From positions 87,001 to 151,000 of the forward strand of contig NZ_JABWRZ020000001.1 in NCBI RefSeq assembly GCF_014269185.2: a stretch of 64,000 nt of DNA, written 5' to 3'. The notes under the pieces are model-generated. The model did no database searches. It worked only from the letters and a program-made list of their open reading frames with translations, and was not told the origin of the DNA. Source of the stretch: Pseudomonas oryzicola. GTDB taxonomy: Bacteria; Pseudomonadota; Gammaproteobacteria; Pseudomonadales; Pseudomonadaceae. The number at the start of each line of letters is the position of its first letter. Positions within the stretch are counted from its first letter, which is position 1. Made by a program: the position numbers and the translations under genes. Of the stretch, positions 31,176-40,745 are shown piece by piece.

Positions 31176-33223
31176 GCTGCAGCGTCCTCGCTCAGGCCAC
31201 TGTGGCGCAGCAAGGCATCGATGGATGGTTCTCGGCCACGGAAGTCGACAAACAGCACCATAGGCTCGCGCGAACCACCACGCGCCAGAATCGCCTCGCG
31301 GAAGGCGCGGCCGGTCTCGGCATTCAGCACACCCTCTTCCTCAAAGCGCGAGAAGGCATCGGCCGACAGCACTTCCGCCCACTTGTAGCTGTAGTAGCCG
31401 GCTGCGTAGCCGCCGGCGAAGATGTGCGCAAAGCTGTTGGGGAAGCGGTTGTACGCTGGCGGGCGCATGACCGACACCTCGTCGCGCACGCTTTCGAGCA
31501 CCTGTAGCACACTGCGGCCATCGCCATGGCTGGCGTGCAGTTCGAAGTCGAACAGCGAGAACTCCAGCTGGCGCACCATCATCATGCCCGACTGGAAGTT
31601 CTTCGCCGCCAACATCTTGTCCAGCAGGTCCTGGGGCAGAGGCGCGCCGGTTTCAAAGTGGCCGGAGATGAGCGCCAGGCCTTCAGGTTCCCAGCACCAG
31701 TTTTCCATGAACTGGCTGGGCAGCTCGACAGCGTCCCAGGCCACGCCGTTGATACCGGAAACACCGGCATGCTCGATGCGGGTCAACAAGTGGTGCAGGC
31801 CGTGACCAAACTCGTGGAACAGCGTGGTCACTTCATCATGGGTCAGCAGGGCCGGTTTCCCGGGCGCAGCCGGAGTAAAGTTGCAGACCAGGTTGGCCAC
31901 CGGACTCTGCAGCTGGCCGTCAGCGGTGCGGCGACGGTCACGGGCGCCGTCCATCCAGGCACCGCCACGCTTGTTGGCGCGAGCGTACAGGTCGAAGAAG
32001 AAGCGGCCGACGTGCTGGCCGTTTTCCTTGATCTCGAACAGGCGCACGTCCGGGTGCCAGCTGTCGAAGCCTTTGAGTTCGGCAATTTCGATGCCGTACA
32101 GGCGCTGAACGATGCTGAACAGGCCACTCAGCACCTTGTCGATCGGGAAGTAGGCCCGCAGGGCCTCCTGGGACACGCTGTAGCGCTGTTCACGCAGTTT
32201 TTCGCCGAAGTAACCGGCGTCCCAGCTGGCCAGCTCGGGGCAGCCCTGCTCGGCGGCATAAGCCTTGAGCTGCGCCAGGTCCTGGGCGGCGAACGGCTTG
32301 GAACGCTTGGCCAGGTCGCGCAGGAAGCTCAGCACCTGGTCACTGGACTCGGCCATCTTGGTGGCCAGGCTCAGTTCGGCGTAGTTCCTGTAACCCAGCA
32401 GCTCGGCCAGCTCCTGGCGCAGGGCGAGGATTTCCTGCATCACCGGGCCGTTGTCGAACTGACCGGCATTCGGGCCCTGGTCCGAGGCTCGGGTGCAGTA
32501 GGCGGCATACAGCTCTTCGCGCAGGGCACGATCGTTGGCGTAGGTCATCACCGCGTAGTAGCTGGGGAACTCCAGAGTGATCAGCCAGCCGTCGAGCCCC
32601 TTGGCCTGGGCCGCGGCAGCCATCTGCGCCTTGGCCGAATCGGTCAGGCCAGCCAGTGCGGCTTCGTCGGTAACGTGCTTGGTCCAGGCTTGGGTGGCGT
32701 CGAGCAACTGGTTGGAGAAGCGGCTGCCCAGCTCGCTGAGCTTGCTCTGCACTTCGGCGTAACGCTGCTGCTTGTCCGCCGGCAGATCGATACCCGACAG
32801 GCGGAAGTCACGCAGGGCATGCTCGAGGATAGTCTTTTGCGCCACGTCGAAGCCGGCAGCCTCCGGGCTGTCGATCAGCGCCTGGTAGGCTTCGAACAGC
32901 GCTCGGTTCTGCCCAAGTTCGGTCGAGTAGGCGCTCAGCGCCGGCAGGCACGACTCATAGGCCTCACGCAGCTCGGGGCTGTTGCACACCGCATTGAGGT
33001 GGCTGACCGGGCTCCAGGCGGCGCCCAGGCGATCATTCAATTCGTCCATGGCCAGCACCAGGCCAGCCCAGGTGGGGTTCTTGCCCTGCTTTTCGAGGAT
33101 CTCGCCAATGGCTTTCCGGTTGTCGGCCAGGATCGCTTCGATCGCCGGCAACACGTGTTCGGCACGGATTTGCGAGAAGGGCGGCAGATCGTAGGACTGC
33201 AGAAGCGGGTTGTTCGCACTCAC
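31172..33223 (-). CDS. prlC: Oligopeptidase A
   Basis: 683 residues from a GTG at 33223, the usual length of this family (E. coli enzyme about 680). Cytoplasmic zinc metallopeptidase of family M3 that degrades signal peptide fragments and other oligopeptides. HEFGH (TLFHEFGHGLHHLL) lies near residue 470, followed by SGINGVAWDAVELPSQFMEN. The N-terminus SANNPLLQSYDLPPF is typical. The upstream CCAAGG is a modest ribosome site. Confidence 0.93.
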   Translation of the reverse strand: MSANNPLLQSYDLPPFSQIRAEHVLPAIEAILADNRKAIGEILEKQGKNPTWAGLVLAMDELNDRLGAAWSPVSHLNAVCNSPELREAYESCLPALSAYSTELGQNRALFEAYQALIDSPEAAGFDVAQKTILEHALRDFRLSGIDLPADKQQRYAEVQSKLSELGSRFSNQLLDATQAWTKHVTDEAALAGLTDSAKAQMAAAAQAKGLDGWLITLEFPSYYAVMTYANDRALREELYAAYCTRASDQGPNAGQFDNGPVMQEILALRQELAELLGYRNYAELSLATKMAESSDQVLSFLRDLAKRSKPFAAQDLAQLKAYAAEQGCPELASWDAGYFGEKLREQRYSVSQEALRAYFPIDKVLSGLFSIVQRLYGIEIAELKGFDSWHPDVRLFEIKENGQHVGRFFFDLYARANKRGGAWMDGARDRRRTADGQLQSPVANLVCNFTPAAPGKPALLTHDEVTTLFHEFGHGLHHLLTRIEHAGVSGINGVAWDAVELPSQFMENWCWEPEGLALISGHFETGAPLPQDLLDKMLAAKNFQSGMMMVRQLEFSLFDFELHASHGDGRSVLQVLESVRDEVSVMRPPAYNRFPNSFAHIFAGGYAAGYYSYKWAEVLSADAFSRFEEEGVLNAETGRAFREAILARGGSREPMVLFVDFRGREPSIDALLRHSGLSEDAAA

Positions 33224-33325
33224 GGTTTGGATACCTTGGCAGAAGAAACACTGCCCCATCTTAATTACAATCGACGCCGACCGCAGCAGGCAGCCTGCCT
33301 ATCGGCACAGATGAGAGACGCTATC

Positions 33326-33874
33326 ATGGCCATCCGAAGCTTCCAGCAACACACTCCGAAAGTTGGACCACGGGCTTTCGTCGACCGTTCGGCAATAGTG
33401 CTGGGCGACGTCGAGATCGGCGAGGACAGCTCGGTGTGGCCGCTGACCGTGGTGCGCGGCGACATGCACCGTATCCGCATCGGCGCACGCACCAGTGTGC
33501 AGGACGGCAGTGTCCTGCACATCACCCACGCCAGCACGTATAACCCTGACGGCTTCCCGCTGATCATCGGCGACGAGGTGACCATCGGCCACAAGGTCAT
33601 GTTGCATGGCTGCACCTTGGGCAACCGCATCCTGGTCGGTATGGGCAGCACCATCATGGACGGTGCCATCGTCGAGGACGAAGTGATCATTGGCGCCGGC
33701 AGCCTGGTGCCGCCGGGCAAGCGCCTGGTCAGTGGCTACCTGTACATGGGCAGCCCGGTGAAACAGGCCCGGCTGCTGAACGACCAGGAGCGTGCATTCT
33801 TTTCCTACAGCGCCGGAAACTATGTGAAGCTCAAGGACCAGCACCTGGCCGAAGGCTACGATCAATCTGAATGA
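33326..33874 (+). CDS. Gamma-carbonic anhydrase family protein (YrdA-like)
   Basis: 182 residues with a left-handed beta-helix of hexapeptide repeats (IVLGDVEIGEDSSVWPLTVV, DMHRIRIGARTSVQDGSVLH, IIGDEVTIGHKVMLHGC), including the His residues (LHITH, IGHKVMLHGC) that bind metal in this fold. Many members of this subgroup have weak or no measured CO2 hydration activity. The ATG at 33326 is preferred to 33311, which has no ribosome site. It is divergent from prlC. Confidence 0.9.
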   Translation: MAIRSFQQHTPKVGPRAFVDRSAIVLGDVEIGEDSSVWPLTVVRGDMHRIRIGARTSVQDGSVLHITHASTYNPDGFPLIIGDEVTIGHKVMLHGCTLGNRILVGMGSTIMDGAIVEDEVIIGAGSLVPPGKRLVSGYLYMGSPVKQARLLNDQERAFFSYSAGNYVKLKDQHLAEGYDQSE

Positions 33875-33879
33875 CCGCA

Positions 33880-33899
33880 TTCGCGGGCGAGCCCGCGAA
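33880..33899. repeat. REP-type palindrome
   Basis: TTCGCGGGC-GA-GCCCGCGAA, a perfect nine-base-arm inverted repeat just after the gamma-carbonic anhydrase stop codon. It is the core of the P. putida REP family seen elsewhere in the window. Confidence 0.75.
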
Positions 33900-33934
33900 G
33901 AAGGCCACGCAACACTCAAGTGGAACCTATGTAA

Positions 33935-34585
33935 ATGCACCAGCAGAACATCCTCTTCGACCTCGACGGCACCCTGACCGACCCGCGCCAGGGCATCACC
34001 CGCTCGATCCAGTACGCCCTGGCCAAGCTGGGCATCGACGAGCCGGACCTGACCCGCCTCGAGCACTTCATCGGCCCCCCCTTGCTGCAGGCGTTCATGC
34101 AGTTCTATGGCTTCGACGAAGCCAAGGCCTGGGAGGCGGTGAACTTCTACCGGGAACGCTTCCGCATCACCGGCCTGTACGAAAACCTGGTATTCGAAGG
34201 CGTTCCAGAGCTGCTCGCAGCCCTGAATGGTCAAGGCCGCACACTGTATATCGCCACCTCCAAGCCCTGGGAGTTTGCCCGTGAAATCGCCCGTCACTTC
34301 GCCTTCGACCACCATTTCAAGGTGATCTATGGCAGTGAACTGGATGGCACACGCACCAACAAGGTCGAGCTGATCCGCCATCTGCTGGACGAAGAGGGGC
34401 TGGACCCGGCGCAGACGCTGATGATCGGTGACCGCAAGCATGACCTTATCGGTGCGCGCAGCAACGGCTTGCACGCAGTAGCAGTGGGGTATGGGTTTGG
34501 CAGCCAGGAGGAGTTGATGGCGGAGGAGCCGGCCTATCACTTTGCAACCTTGGCCGAAATGCATCAGGCATTCCTCAAGGCGTGA
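33935..34585 (+). CDS. HAD-superfamily hydrolase, phosphoglycolate-phosphatase-like
   Basis: 216 residues. Motif I is FDLDGTLTD (near residue 8), motif II IATSKP, and motif IV IGDRKHDLIGA, the HAD phosphatase set. A helical cap domain follows motif I, as in Gph-type enzymes. Likely a cytoplasmic phosphatase of a small phosphorylated metabolite; the substrate cannot be read from the sequence. It follows the gamma-carbonic anhydrase gene on the same strand. Confidence 0.88.
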   Translation: MHQQNILFDLDGTLTDPRQGITRSIQYALAKLGIDEPDLTRLEHFIGPPLLQAFMQFYGFDEAKAWEAVNFYRERFRITGLYENLVFEGVPELLAALNGQGRTLYIATSKPWEFAREIARHFAFDHHFKVIYGSELDGTRTNKVELIRHLLDEEGLDPAQTLMIGDRKHDLIGARSNGLHAVAVGYGFGSQEELMAEEPAYHFATLAEMHQAFLKA

Positions 34586-34630
34586 TGGCCATGGGGCGGC
34601 TTTGCAGCCCATCGCCGGCAAGCCAGCGAT

Positions 34631-34649
34631 GAGGCCGCAACGCGGCCTC
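34631..34649. terminator. Stem-loop between convergent genes
   Basis: GAGGCCGC-AAC-GCGGCCTC has perfect eight-base arms and lies between the ends of the HAD gene and the convergent aminopeptidase gene. There is no T run, so it may be a REP-like or bidirectional terminator element. Confidence 0.5.
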
Positions 34650-34656
34650 CTGGGTC

Positions 34657-35748
34657 TCACCGGTTAACCATCAACCGCTGCAACGCCTTTTTTCGCTCCT
34701 CGATCGGCAGTCGTCCCAACTGTTCCACCCGCTCATAAAACCGCGCCCAGTCCCCACCCTCCTCGCGGAACAGCGCCGTGAACGCTGGCACCCACTGGTC
34801 ATACAGCCCGAACGGCAACAGCTTGGCATTGTTCATCGGCCCATACATCCAGGCGTCGTAACGCTTGTCGCCGCCCCACTGGCCATCACGCAACAGCCGA
34901 TATTCCCACCTCAGCCGTTCGAACTCCGCCTGCTTGGCTACCCGCTTGTGCGCATCATCCAACGGCCCGGCATAAATGGCCTGCAACCGCTCGCGGCTGG
35001 CCAGCACGAGCCGAATGAACTGGTCACGCTGCGGCCCGTGAGCCCGGTCAACCGCTGCAAGCCCACGCGCCACGCGCCATTGCCGCGTGCCTTCCTGCTC
35101 GACGAAGGAGGCGAATGACTCGTTGAACTCGGTGTCGTCCTGCACATAGAAGCGCTGGTGGGCCAGTTCATGGAAGATCAACGTGGCCAGGCGCTCATCG
35201 CCCCAGCCAACCATCGACGACAGGATCGGGTCATCGAACCAGCCCAGGGTCGAATAAGCTTCCACGCCGCTCACGTACACGTCCATGCCGTCCTGCCGCA
35301 TCAACGCCGCTGCTCCACGCGCTGCACCGAGCTGGTAATAACCGCGATACGCCACGCAGCCTGCGATCGGGAAGCAGTGCGTGACCGGCTGCAACGACAG
35401 CTCGGGGGTGGCGAAAACATTCCACACCACAAAGGGTCGGCCAAGTTCCACGTAGACCCGGTAGCTGCGGTTGTCCGGCAGCTTCAGCTGCTGGCTGGCA
35501 AACGCGCGTGCCTGCTCGGCATGCGTCAGGCGCTCACGCAATTGTGGCGAGGTAGCAGGGTCGGCCACTACTCGCTCCACCGCTTGACGGGCACGCAGCA
35601 GTTGCCACTGGCCTTCGGCCAACTGCCCGTAATAGGCCGTACTGGCACAACCGTTCAGCAGAAGCGCGGCAAGCGGGGGAACCAAACGGGTGAAAAAGCG
35701 GTCGAGTGCCCCAAGGCCCGAGCGCTGAACAAGAAAAAATCGAAGCAT
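34657..35748 (-). CDS. Putative zinc aminopeptidase lipoprotein (DUF2265-type)
   Basis: About 363 residues. An N-terminal hydrophobic segment with a lipobox-like ALLLNGC precedes CASTAYYGQLAEGQW, indicating a membrane-attached lipoprotein. The zinc motif HELAHQ (near residue 194) and the following FNESFASFVEQEG with a second Glu fit gluzincin-type metallopeptidases. The start is uncertain: ATG 35748, GTG 35781 and later TTG codons are all possible, and none has a strong ribosome site. It is divergent from a small lipoprotein gene. Confidence 0.8.
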   Translation of the reverse strand: MLRFFLVQRSGLGALDRFFTRLVPPLAALLLNGCASTAYYGQLAEGQWQLLRARQAVERVVADPATSPQLRERLTHAEQARAFASQQLKLPDNRSYRVYVELGRPFVVWNVFATPELSLQPVTHCFPIAGCVAYRGYYQLGAARGAAALMRQDGMDVYVSGVEAYSTLGWFDDPILSSMVGWGDERLATLIFHELAHQRFYVQDDTEFNESFASFVEQEGTRQWRVARGLAAVDRAHGPQRDQFIRLVLASRERLQAIYAGPLDDAHKRVAKQAEFERLRWEYRLLRDGQWGGDKRYDAWMYGPMNNAKLLPFGLYDQWVPAFTALFREEGGDWARFYERVEQLGRLPIEERKKALQRLMVNR

Positions 35749-35814
35749 CCGGTAGGTCAGACTCGCTCTAGGCCGTTTCACTTCAAGACTATCTCGCCAA
35801 GGGGGAGTTTCGCC

Positions 35815-36228
35815 ATGCGCGCACTGTTGGTCGCCGCCTCACTGTTGCTGATATCCGCCTGCTCGACCCTGCCGGCCCCGGACCCGAACCAGGCCTGGAT
35901 CGACCTCACCCCCTATGACAACACCTCGCTGCATGCGCTGCAGGTCGATGAACGAGACTGGGCCGATAGCCGTTATTTCGAAGTGCCGCCCGGCAGCCAT
36001 GAGCTGACCGTGCGCTACCAGTTCCCGGTTACCCCCAGCAATATCGGCCCGGTCGACGAGCCGCTGTGGCGCGACTGCCAGGTCAAGCTGACCTTCAAGG
36101 ACTTCAGCGCCGGCCAGCGCTACCAGCTGCAGGCTGGCAGTATCGGTTTCCGCCCCTGGATCAAGCTCTACGACCATCAGCAAAAGCTGGTCGGCCAGGG
36201 CCTGCCCGCTGGCTGTCAGCACAGCTGA
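35815..36228 (+). CDS. Small lipoprotein, first of a tandem pair
   Basis: 137 residues: MRALLVAASLLLISACSTLP gives a lipobox ISAC with Cys16. The mature part (PNQAWIDLTPYDNTSLHAL, then SRYFEVPPGSHELTVRYQF) is similar to the next gene. It looks like a small beta-rich PEGA-like domain (PPGSHELTVR). GGGGAG precedes the ATG. The function is unknown. Confidence 0.8.
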   Translation: MRALLVAASLLLISACSTLPAPDPNQAWIDLTPYDNTSLHALQVDERDWADSRYFEVPPGSHELTVRYQFPVTPSNIGPVDEPLWRDCQVKLTFKDFSAGQRYQLQAGSIGFRPWIKLYDHQQKLVGQGLPAGCQHS

Positions 36229-36283
36229 CACGCACGAATGGCGCTATGCTTGTAACGTGTAATTCGCAAGCGGGAGTCTTGCC

Positions 36284-36697
36284 ATGCGCCAGCCCATGAT
36301 GCTGATCGCCCTCAGTACACTGGGGGCCTGCGCCAGCCCCTTGCCGCCCGTCGACCCCAAGCAGGCCTGGGTCGATCTCTACACCACCACCCCAGGCAGG
36401 GTGATCATGGCCGACCGCCTCGACGGAAAACGTCTGGATGATGGCCGTTACTTCCAGGTGACGCCGGGCAAGCACGAACTGGTCGTGCGTTTCGATTACG
36501 AAATCTACTCCGGTGGCATCACCACCGACCCCAGGGACCGAACCTGCTACCTGACCGTGCGCTTCGACAACTTCAAGGCCGGGGAACGCTATCGCCTGGA
36601 GGCACGCGCACCCGTGATGGAGCCGCAAGTGCTGCTGTATGACGGCAACCGCAAGGTAGTGGTCAACGAACCTAGCGAAGTGTTCTGCATTCCGTGA
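36284..36697 (+). CDS. Small lipoprotein, second of a tandem pair
   Basis: 137 residues, a paralogue of the previous gene: lipobox LGAC (MRQPMMLIALSTLGAC), PKQAWVDLYTTTPG, DDGRYFQVTPGKHELVVRF and a Cys-containing core (RTCYLTVRFDNFKAGERYRL). The two genes are separated by 55 bp, each with its own ribosome site, and probably arose by duplication. The function is unknown; the PGKHELVVRF segment resembles PEGA-type cell envelope domains. Confidence 0.8.
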   Translation: MRQPMMLIALSTLGACASPLPPVDPKQAWVDLYTTTPGRVIMADRLDGKRLDDGRYFQVTPGKHELVVRFDYEIYSGGITTDPRDRTCYLTVRFDNFKAGERYRLEARAPVMEPQVLLYDGNRKVVVNEPSEVFCIP

Positions 36698-36730
36698 TCA
36701 CCGGCTGCTGCACGGCCCCGGAGGACGTAC

Positions 36731-36964
36731 CTACTGGTCATTCTTCTGGTAGATGATCTTTTTGCTGCCGCCATCACAGGTCCCGACGACCATGTTCGGG
36801 TCCTTCACCTCGCTGTTGGGCACGATCTCCAGGGTGTACGAGGCAACCCCCTGAGCCTGTATCTTCGCCTCGATCTCGGCTTTGAGCTCCTCGCACGGTT
36901 TCACTGCCGCCAACGCAGAGGTGGCGACCAGGGAAGCCAACACGGTGATTGCTACGCGAATCAT
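36731..36964 (-). CDS. DUF1161 family small exported protein
   Basis: 77 residues. A signal peptide (MIRVAITVLASLVATSALAA) is followed by KPCEELKAEIEAKIQAQGV and VVGTCDGGSKKIIY, with two Cys residues that probably form a disulfide bond. This is the DUF1161 pattern. A second member lies at 38731-38952. The function is unknown. Confidence 0.85.
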   Translation of the reverse strand: MIRVAITVLASLVATSALAAVKPCEELKAEIEAKIQAQGVASYTLEIVPNSEVKDPNMVVGTCDGGSKKIIYQKNDQ

Positions 36965-37038
36965 GAAACGGCTCCTGAAAGGGGCAGCATGCTGCCGACG
37001 CTGTCTAGACTACAGCAAACCGCCCTCATTGCACCGCG

Positions 37039-37464
37039 TCAACCCACCAGCGCCGCATCCAGGCTGATCCGGGCGTTCAATACCTTGGATACCGGGCAGC
37101 CTGCCTTGGCCTTGTTGGCGATGTCCAGGAACTGCGCCTCGCTTGCTCCGGGGACCTTGGCTCGCAGCACCAGGTGCACGGCAGTAATGGCAAAGCCATC
37201 AGGCTGCTTGTCGAGTGTCACCTCGGCCGCCGTGTCGATCCGCTCGGCGGTCAGCCCCGCTTCGCCCAGCATCATCGACAGCGCCATCGAGAAGCAGCCG
37301 GCATGTGCCGCACCGATCAGCTCTTCCGGATTGGTGCCGGGCGAGCCTTCGAAGCGGGTATTGAAGCCGTAGGGGTTCTGCTTGAGCGCGCCGCTTTCCG
37401 TGGAAAGCAGGCCTTTGCCGTCCTTCAGGCCACCTTGCCAGATCGCCGATGCTGTCTTTTTCAT
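37039..37464 (-). CDS. osmC: OsmC-type peroxiredoxin
   Basis: 141 residues. OsmC/Ohr proteins reduce organic hydroperoxides with two Cys residues: here Cys in [16 protein letters not shown] and in [14 protein letters not shown]. The start [17 protein letters not shown] and [15 protein letters not shown] are typical of the OsmC branch. It is divergent from the LLM oxidoreductase gene. Confidence 0.9.
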   Translation of the reverse strand: MKKTASAIWQGGLKDGKGLLSTESGALKQNPYGFNTRFEGSPGTNPEELIGAAHAGCFSMALSMMLGEAGLTAERIDTAAEVTLDKQPDGFAITAVHLVLRAKVPGASEAQFLDIANKAKAGCPVSKVLNARISLDAALVG

Positions 37465-37615
37465 GCTACCTCCTGGTCACTGGTTCATACCTACCGGTTC
37501 AGAGGCCTGTCGCGCCTGGCAAGTTCAGCGCAATCTGACCACAGGCATTGAATCCAACGAATGCGCCCATACAGAGTCAAAAAGGCCTCTGGCCAACCAT
37601 TCTCGCGGAGGCTCC

Positions 37616-38620
37616 ATGACCCAGCTGAGTGACCTGAAAATATCCACCCTCGATCTGGTGCCCGTGCGCGCCGACGCCGGCCCGGCCCAGTCGCTACGCA
37701 ACTCGCTGGACCTGGCGCAACACGTCGAACGCTTTGGCTACCACCGCTTCTGGGTGGCCGAGCACCACAACATGGACGGCATCGCCAGTTCCGCCACTGC
37801 GGTGCTGATCGGCTACCTGGCCGGTGGTACTTCGAGCATTCGCGTGGGCTCTGGCGGAGTCATGCTGCCCAACCATGCACCGCTGGTGATCGCCGAACAA
37901 TTCGGCACCCTGGCCAGCCTGTATCCAGGGCGCATCGACCTGGGCCTGGGCCGTGCACCGGGCTCCGATCAGATGACCGCCTACGCCCTGCGCCGCGACC
38001 GTGCCGGCGGTCCGGACGATTTCCCGGATGACGTCGAGGAGTTGTCGCGCTACCTCGGCCCGCGTACCGATGACCAGAAAGTGATTGCAGTGCCGGGGCA
38101 CGACACCAATGTGCCGATGTGGCTGCTTGGCTCCAGCCTGTTCAGTGCCCAGCTGGCCGGCATGCGCGGTATGCCCTATGCCTTCGCCTCGCACTTCGCG
38201 CCGCGCTACATGCACGAGGCGATCCGCGTGTACCGCAACCACTTCAAGCCCTCGACCACGCTGGACAAGCCGTACGTGATGCTGGGTATCCCCATGGTCG
38301 TGGCTGAAACCGATGAGAAGGCTGAATACCTGGCCACTTCGGTGTACCAGCGTATCCTGGCGCTGATACGCGGGCAGAGCCTGATGCAGAAGCCGCCGGT
38401 GGCAAGCATGGATGGCCTGTGGTTGCCCCATGAGCGCGATGCGGTGGGCAGCTTCCTCGGCCTGGCAATGATTGGTAGCCCGCAGAAAGTGCGCGCCAAG
38501 GTGGAGGTGCTGCTGGAGCAGACGGGGGCGGATGAGCTGATGTTTACCTGTGATCTGTATGAGCACGCCGACCGGGTGCGGTCCTACGAGCTGCTGGCGC
38601 AGGCCCTCAGGACCGAGTGA
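37616..38620 (+). CDS. LLM-class flavin-dependent oxidoreductase
   Basis: 334 residues in the luciferase-like monooxygenase fold: [53 protein letters not shown] and [11 protein letters not shown]. It resembles the LuxB-like YhbW group, which uses FMN; the substrate is not known. CGGAGG lies seven bases before the ATG at 37616. Confidence 0.88.
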   Translation: MTQLSDLKISTLDLVPVRADAGPAQSLRNSLDLAQHVERFGYHRFWVAEHHNMDGIASSATAVLIGYLAGGTSSIRVGSGGVMLPNHAPLVIAEQFGTLASLYPGRIDLGLGRAPGSDQMTAYALRRDRAGGPDDFPDDVEELSRYLGPRTDDQKVIAVPGHDTNVPMWLLGSSLFSAQLAGMRGMPYAFASHFAPRYMHEAIRVYRNHFKPSTTLDKPYVMLGIPMVVAETDEKAEYLATSVYQRILALIRGQSLMQKPPVASMDGLWLPHERDAVGSFLGLAMIGSPQKVRAKVEVLLEQTGADELMFTCDLYEHADRVRSYELLAQALRTE

Positions 38621-38625
38621 CCTCC

Positions 38626-38690
38626 TGCGCCGGCAAACCCGGCGCGGTCAGCTGCAGAAACGGCCTTGTGCCGCTCCTACACGGACCGCG
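38626..38690. repeat. REP-like sequence after the LLM oxidoreductase gene
   Basis: GCGCCGG-CAAA-CCCGGCGC and the following CGGCCTTGTGCCGCTCCTACA resemble degenerate P. putida REP units. It separates the LLM gene from the convergent DUF1161 gene. Confidence 0.5.
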
Positions 38691-38730
38691 CCACGTTCAA
38701 GCCTGTCTGGTCGGCGAAGAAACCAACCCA

Positions 38731-38952
38731 TCAGCCGCGGCGGTACACGATCTCCTTGGTGCCGGCCTCACAACTACCAATCACTTTGCCCGCCGGCTCG
38801 CCCTTCTTCACGACCTCCAGGGTGTAGCCCTGAACACCTTTGGCATCCAGCTTGGCTGCAATCTCCGCCTTCAGCTCGTCGCAGGGCTTGCCCGCTGCCA
38901 GCGCCCCACCAGCCAAGCTCATCAGGCCCAGCGCCAGAATCAGTTTGTTCAT
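38731..38952 (-). CDS. DUF1161 family small exported protein, second copy
   Basis: 73 residues: signal peptide MNKLILALGLMSLAGGALAA, then GKPCDELKAEIAAKLDAKGV and VIGSCEAGTKEIVYRRG, with the two Cys residues of the family. Close paralogue of the protein at 36731-36964. The function is unknown. Confidence 0.85.
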   Translation of the reverse strand: MNKLILALGLMSLAGGALAAGKPCDELKAEIAAKLDAKGVQGYTLEVVKKGEPAGKVIGSCEAGTKEIVYRRG

Positions 38953-39053
38953 CGATCGCTTTCCTTGTGCAGATGAAATCAGAAAGGGCGCCTGCCAAGG
39001 CGCCCGCTTCTTAAATATCCCATCCTGCCGGGCTCATCCAGTCCGGTAACATT

Positions 39054-39269
39054 TCAGCTGTTGGCAATACGGAAGCCGACCTTCAGCGTGACCTGGAAGT
39101 GTGCCGCCTTGTTGTCGCGGATATGGCCACGGGTGTCGACCACCTCGAACCACTCAAGGTGCTTGATGCTCTTGCCGGCTTCGGCCAGTGCGTTGTTGAT
39201 CGCCTCTTCGATGCTGGTGGTCGAAGAACCTACCAGCTCGATCTTCTTGTAAGTGTGATGATCGGTCAT
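39054..39269 (-). CDS. Dodecin flavin-binding protein
   Basis: 71 residues: [34 protein letters not shown] and [12 protein letters not shown] are the dodecin pattern, including the Trp that stacks on flavin. Dodecins form hollow twelve-subunit shells that store or buffer flavin. AAGGAG lies eight bases before the ATG at 39269. Confidence 0.92.
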   Translation of the reverse strand: MTDHHTYKKIELVGSSTTSIEEAINNALAEAGKSIKHLEWFEVVDTRGHIRDNKAAHFQVTLKVGFRIANS

Positions 39270-39419
39270 GAGCACTCTCCTTGGATGACGGTGTGATTGA
39301 GCCTAGCAGCGCAGGCAAGGTTTATCTGCGAGCCGGCACGAATGTGGAAAGTTCGATCGCACTTTCGCTTCGCTTGGCAGTCGCAACCTCTACAGCCCAC
39401 AACGCGAAGGAGAGTCAAC

Positions 39420-39743
39420 ATGCCCCGCAATTCGCTGCGAAAAGCATCCCTGGAAAGCATGGAAGCCGAGATCGAAAGCCTGCTGAAGAGCCTGGAGAGC
39501 CTCAAACATGACGCTTCGGAAGAATCCCAGAAGTCGGTCAAGGCCATCCGCAGCAGCGCCGAGAGCGCCCTTCGCCATTCTCGTAGCCTGCTGAGCGACG
39601 CCTACGAGGAAATGAAGCAGCGCACCCGCCAGACCGGCATCGCTACCCGTGACTACGCGCAGCAGCACCCTTACACCACGGCAGGTGTTGCCATCGGTGC
39701 ACTGGGCCTGCTGGCGGCTTACCTGCTGTGCAAACGCAACTAA
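39420..39743 (+). CDS. DUF883 (ElaB/YqjD-like) membrane-anchored protein
   Basis: 107 residues: a long charged helix ([20 protein letters not shown]) followed by a C-terminal transmembrane segment ([18 protein letters not shown]) after [10 protein letters not shown]. coli ElaB/YqjD-type proteins anchor ribosomes at the inner membrane in stationary phase. The stop codon overlaps that of the convergent trpI by a few bases. Confidence 0.87.
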   Translation: MPRNSLRKASLESMEAEIESLLKSLESLKHDASEESQKSVKAIRSSAESALRHSRSLLSDAYEEMKQRTRQTGIATRDYAQQHPYTTAGVAIGALGLLAAYLLCKRN

Positions 39744-40636
39744 GCGCCTTGACCGGCCAGCTCGGCGCGTAGCCATCGCGCCAGCTGCTCGGCGCGCCCG
39801 TCTGCGGCGCGCCGGGGCACCCATAACGCCAGCACTGCCGAAGTAGGGGAAAAGCCCCAAGGCGCACGCAAACGTCCCGCCCGCAGGTCATCGGCGACCA
39901 GCGGCTGCGGCGCAATCGCTACGCCCAGGCCCGCCACAGCAGCTTCCAGCAGGTAGTACAAGTGCTCGAAGGCCTGCCCATACTGCAATGCCGTCGGGTC
40001 CAGTCCCTGTTCCGCCGCCCAGGTCGGCCAGGCCTGCGGGCGCGAGGTGGTGTGCAGCAAGGCCTCGTCAAGCAAGGCGTTGGCAGGTGCACCCTGCAAG
40101 CGCTCGAAACCGGCGAAATGCGGGCTGAGTACTGGCCCGATGCGTTCCTCGGCCAGCACATGCACCTGCATGTCCGCAGGCCATGGCGGTTCGGCATAAA
40201 CCAACAGCGCATCCAGCCCCGGCCGGCGCGGGTCGAGGTCGCCTTCGCCTGCCGACAGGTGCAGGCGTAGCTCGGGCAAATCGGCCTTCAGCCGCCCCAG
40301 CCGTGGTATGAACCAGCGCGCCAACAGGCTGCCCGAGCAACCCAGGACAAACGGCGCCTCACGCACGTCTCGGCTGAGTTCGGCACAAACGCTGCGCAGC
40401 CGGTCGAACGCTTCGCCGCTGGCATCACGCAGGCGCACCCCGGCATCTGTGAGTTTGATGCCACGGCCGTCCTTGACGAACAACGCTATGCCCAGATGCT
40501 CTTCAAGTACCTTGATCTGCCGGCTTACGGCACCGTGGGTGACATGCAGCGCTTCAGCAGCCTGGCTGACGCTGTTCAGCCGGGCGGTAGCTTCGAAAGC
40601 ACGCAGGGCGTTGAGGGGAGGGAGGTCGTGGGCCAT
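39740..40636 (-). CDS. trpI: TrpI, LysR-type activator of trpBA
   Basis: 298 residues. The N-terminal winged helix-turn-helix ([20 protein letters not shown] and [19 protein letters not shown]) is followed by an effector-binding domain with the GcvA-type start ([20 protein letters not shown]). It is divergent from trpBA with a 109-bp gap, the arrangement known in Pseudomonas, where TrpI with indole-3-glycerol phosphate activates trpBA. Confidence 0.93.
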   Translation of the reverse strand: MAHDLPPLNALRAFEATARLNSVSQAAEALHVTHGAVSRQIKVLEEHLGIALFVKDGRGIKLTDAGVRLRDASGEAFDRLRSVCAELSRDVREAPFVLGCSGSLLARWFIPRLGRLKADLPELRLHLSAGEGDLDPRRPGLDALLVYAEPPWPADMQVHVLAEERIGPVLSPHFAGFERLQGAPANALLDEALLHTTSRPQAWPTWAAEQGLDPTALQYGQAFEHLYYLLEAAVAGLGVAIAPQPLVADDLRAGRLRAPWGFSPTSAVLALWVPRRAADGRAEQLARWLRAELAGQGA

Positions 40637-40745
40637 TTTACCTGTGAGTTTTCCTGACAAGTTCTCGCAATCTTATCGGTTTTCAGCCGGGCCTGTCGTG
40701 GTTAGAGTAAAGCCCATCACTCATCGATTACGCCCTGGAGCGCCC
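40637..40745. promoter_or_regulatory. trpI/trpBA divergent control region
   Basis: This 109-bp gap must contain the trpI and trpBA promoters and the TrpI binding sites. I could not assign the sites exactly by eye. Confidence 0.65.

Noticed and set aside
31526..33300. Long open frame opposite prlC leading into the gamma-carbonic anhydrase gene
   Set aside because: The part before 33326 is antisense to prlC; the real gene starts at the ATG 33326 with family-typical sequence.
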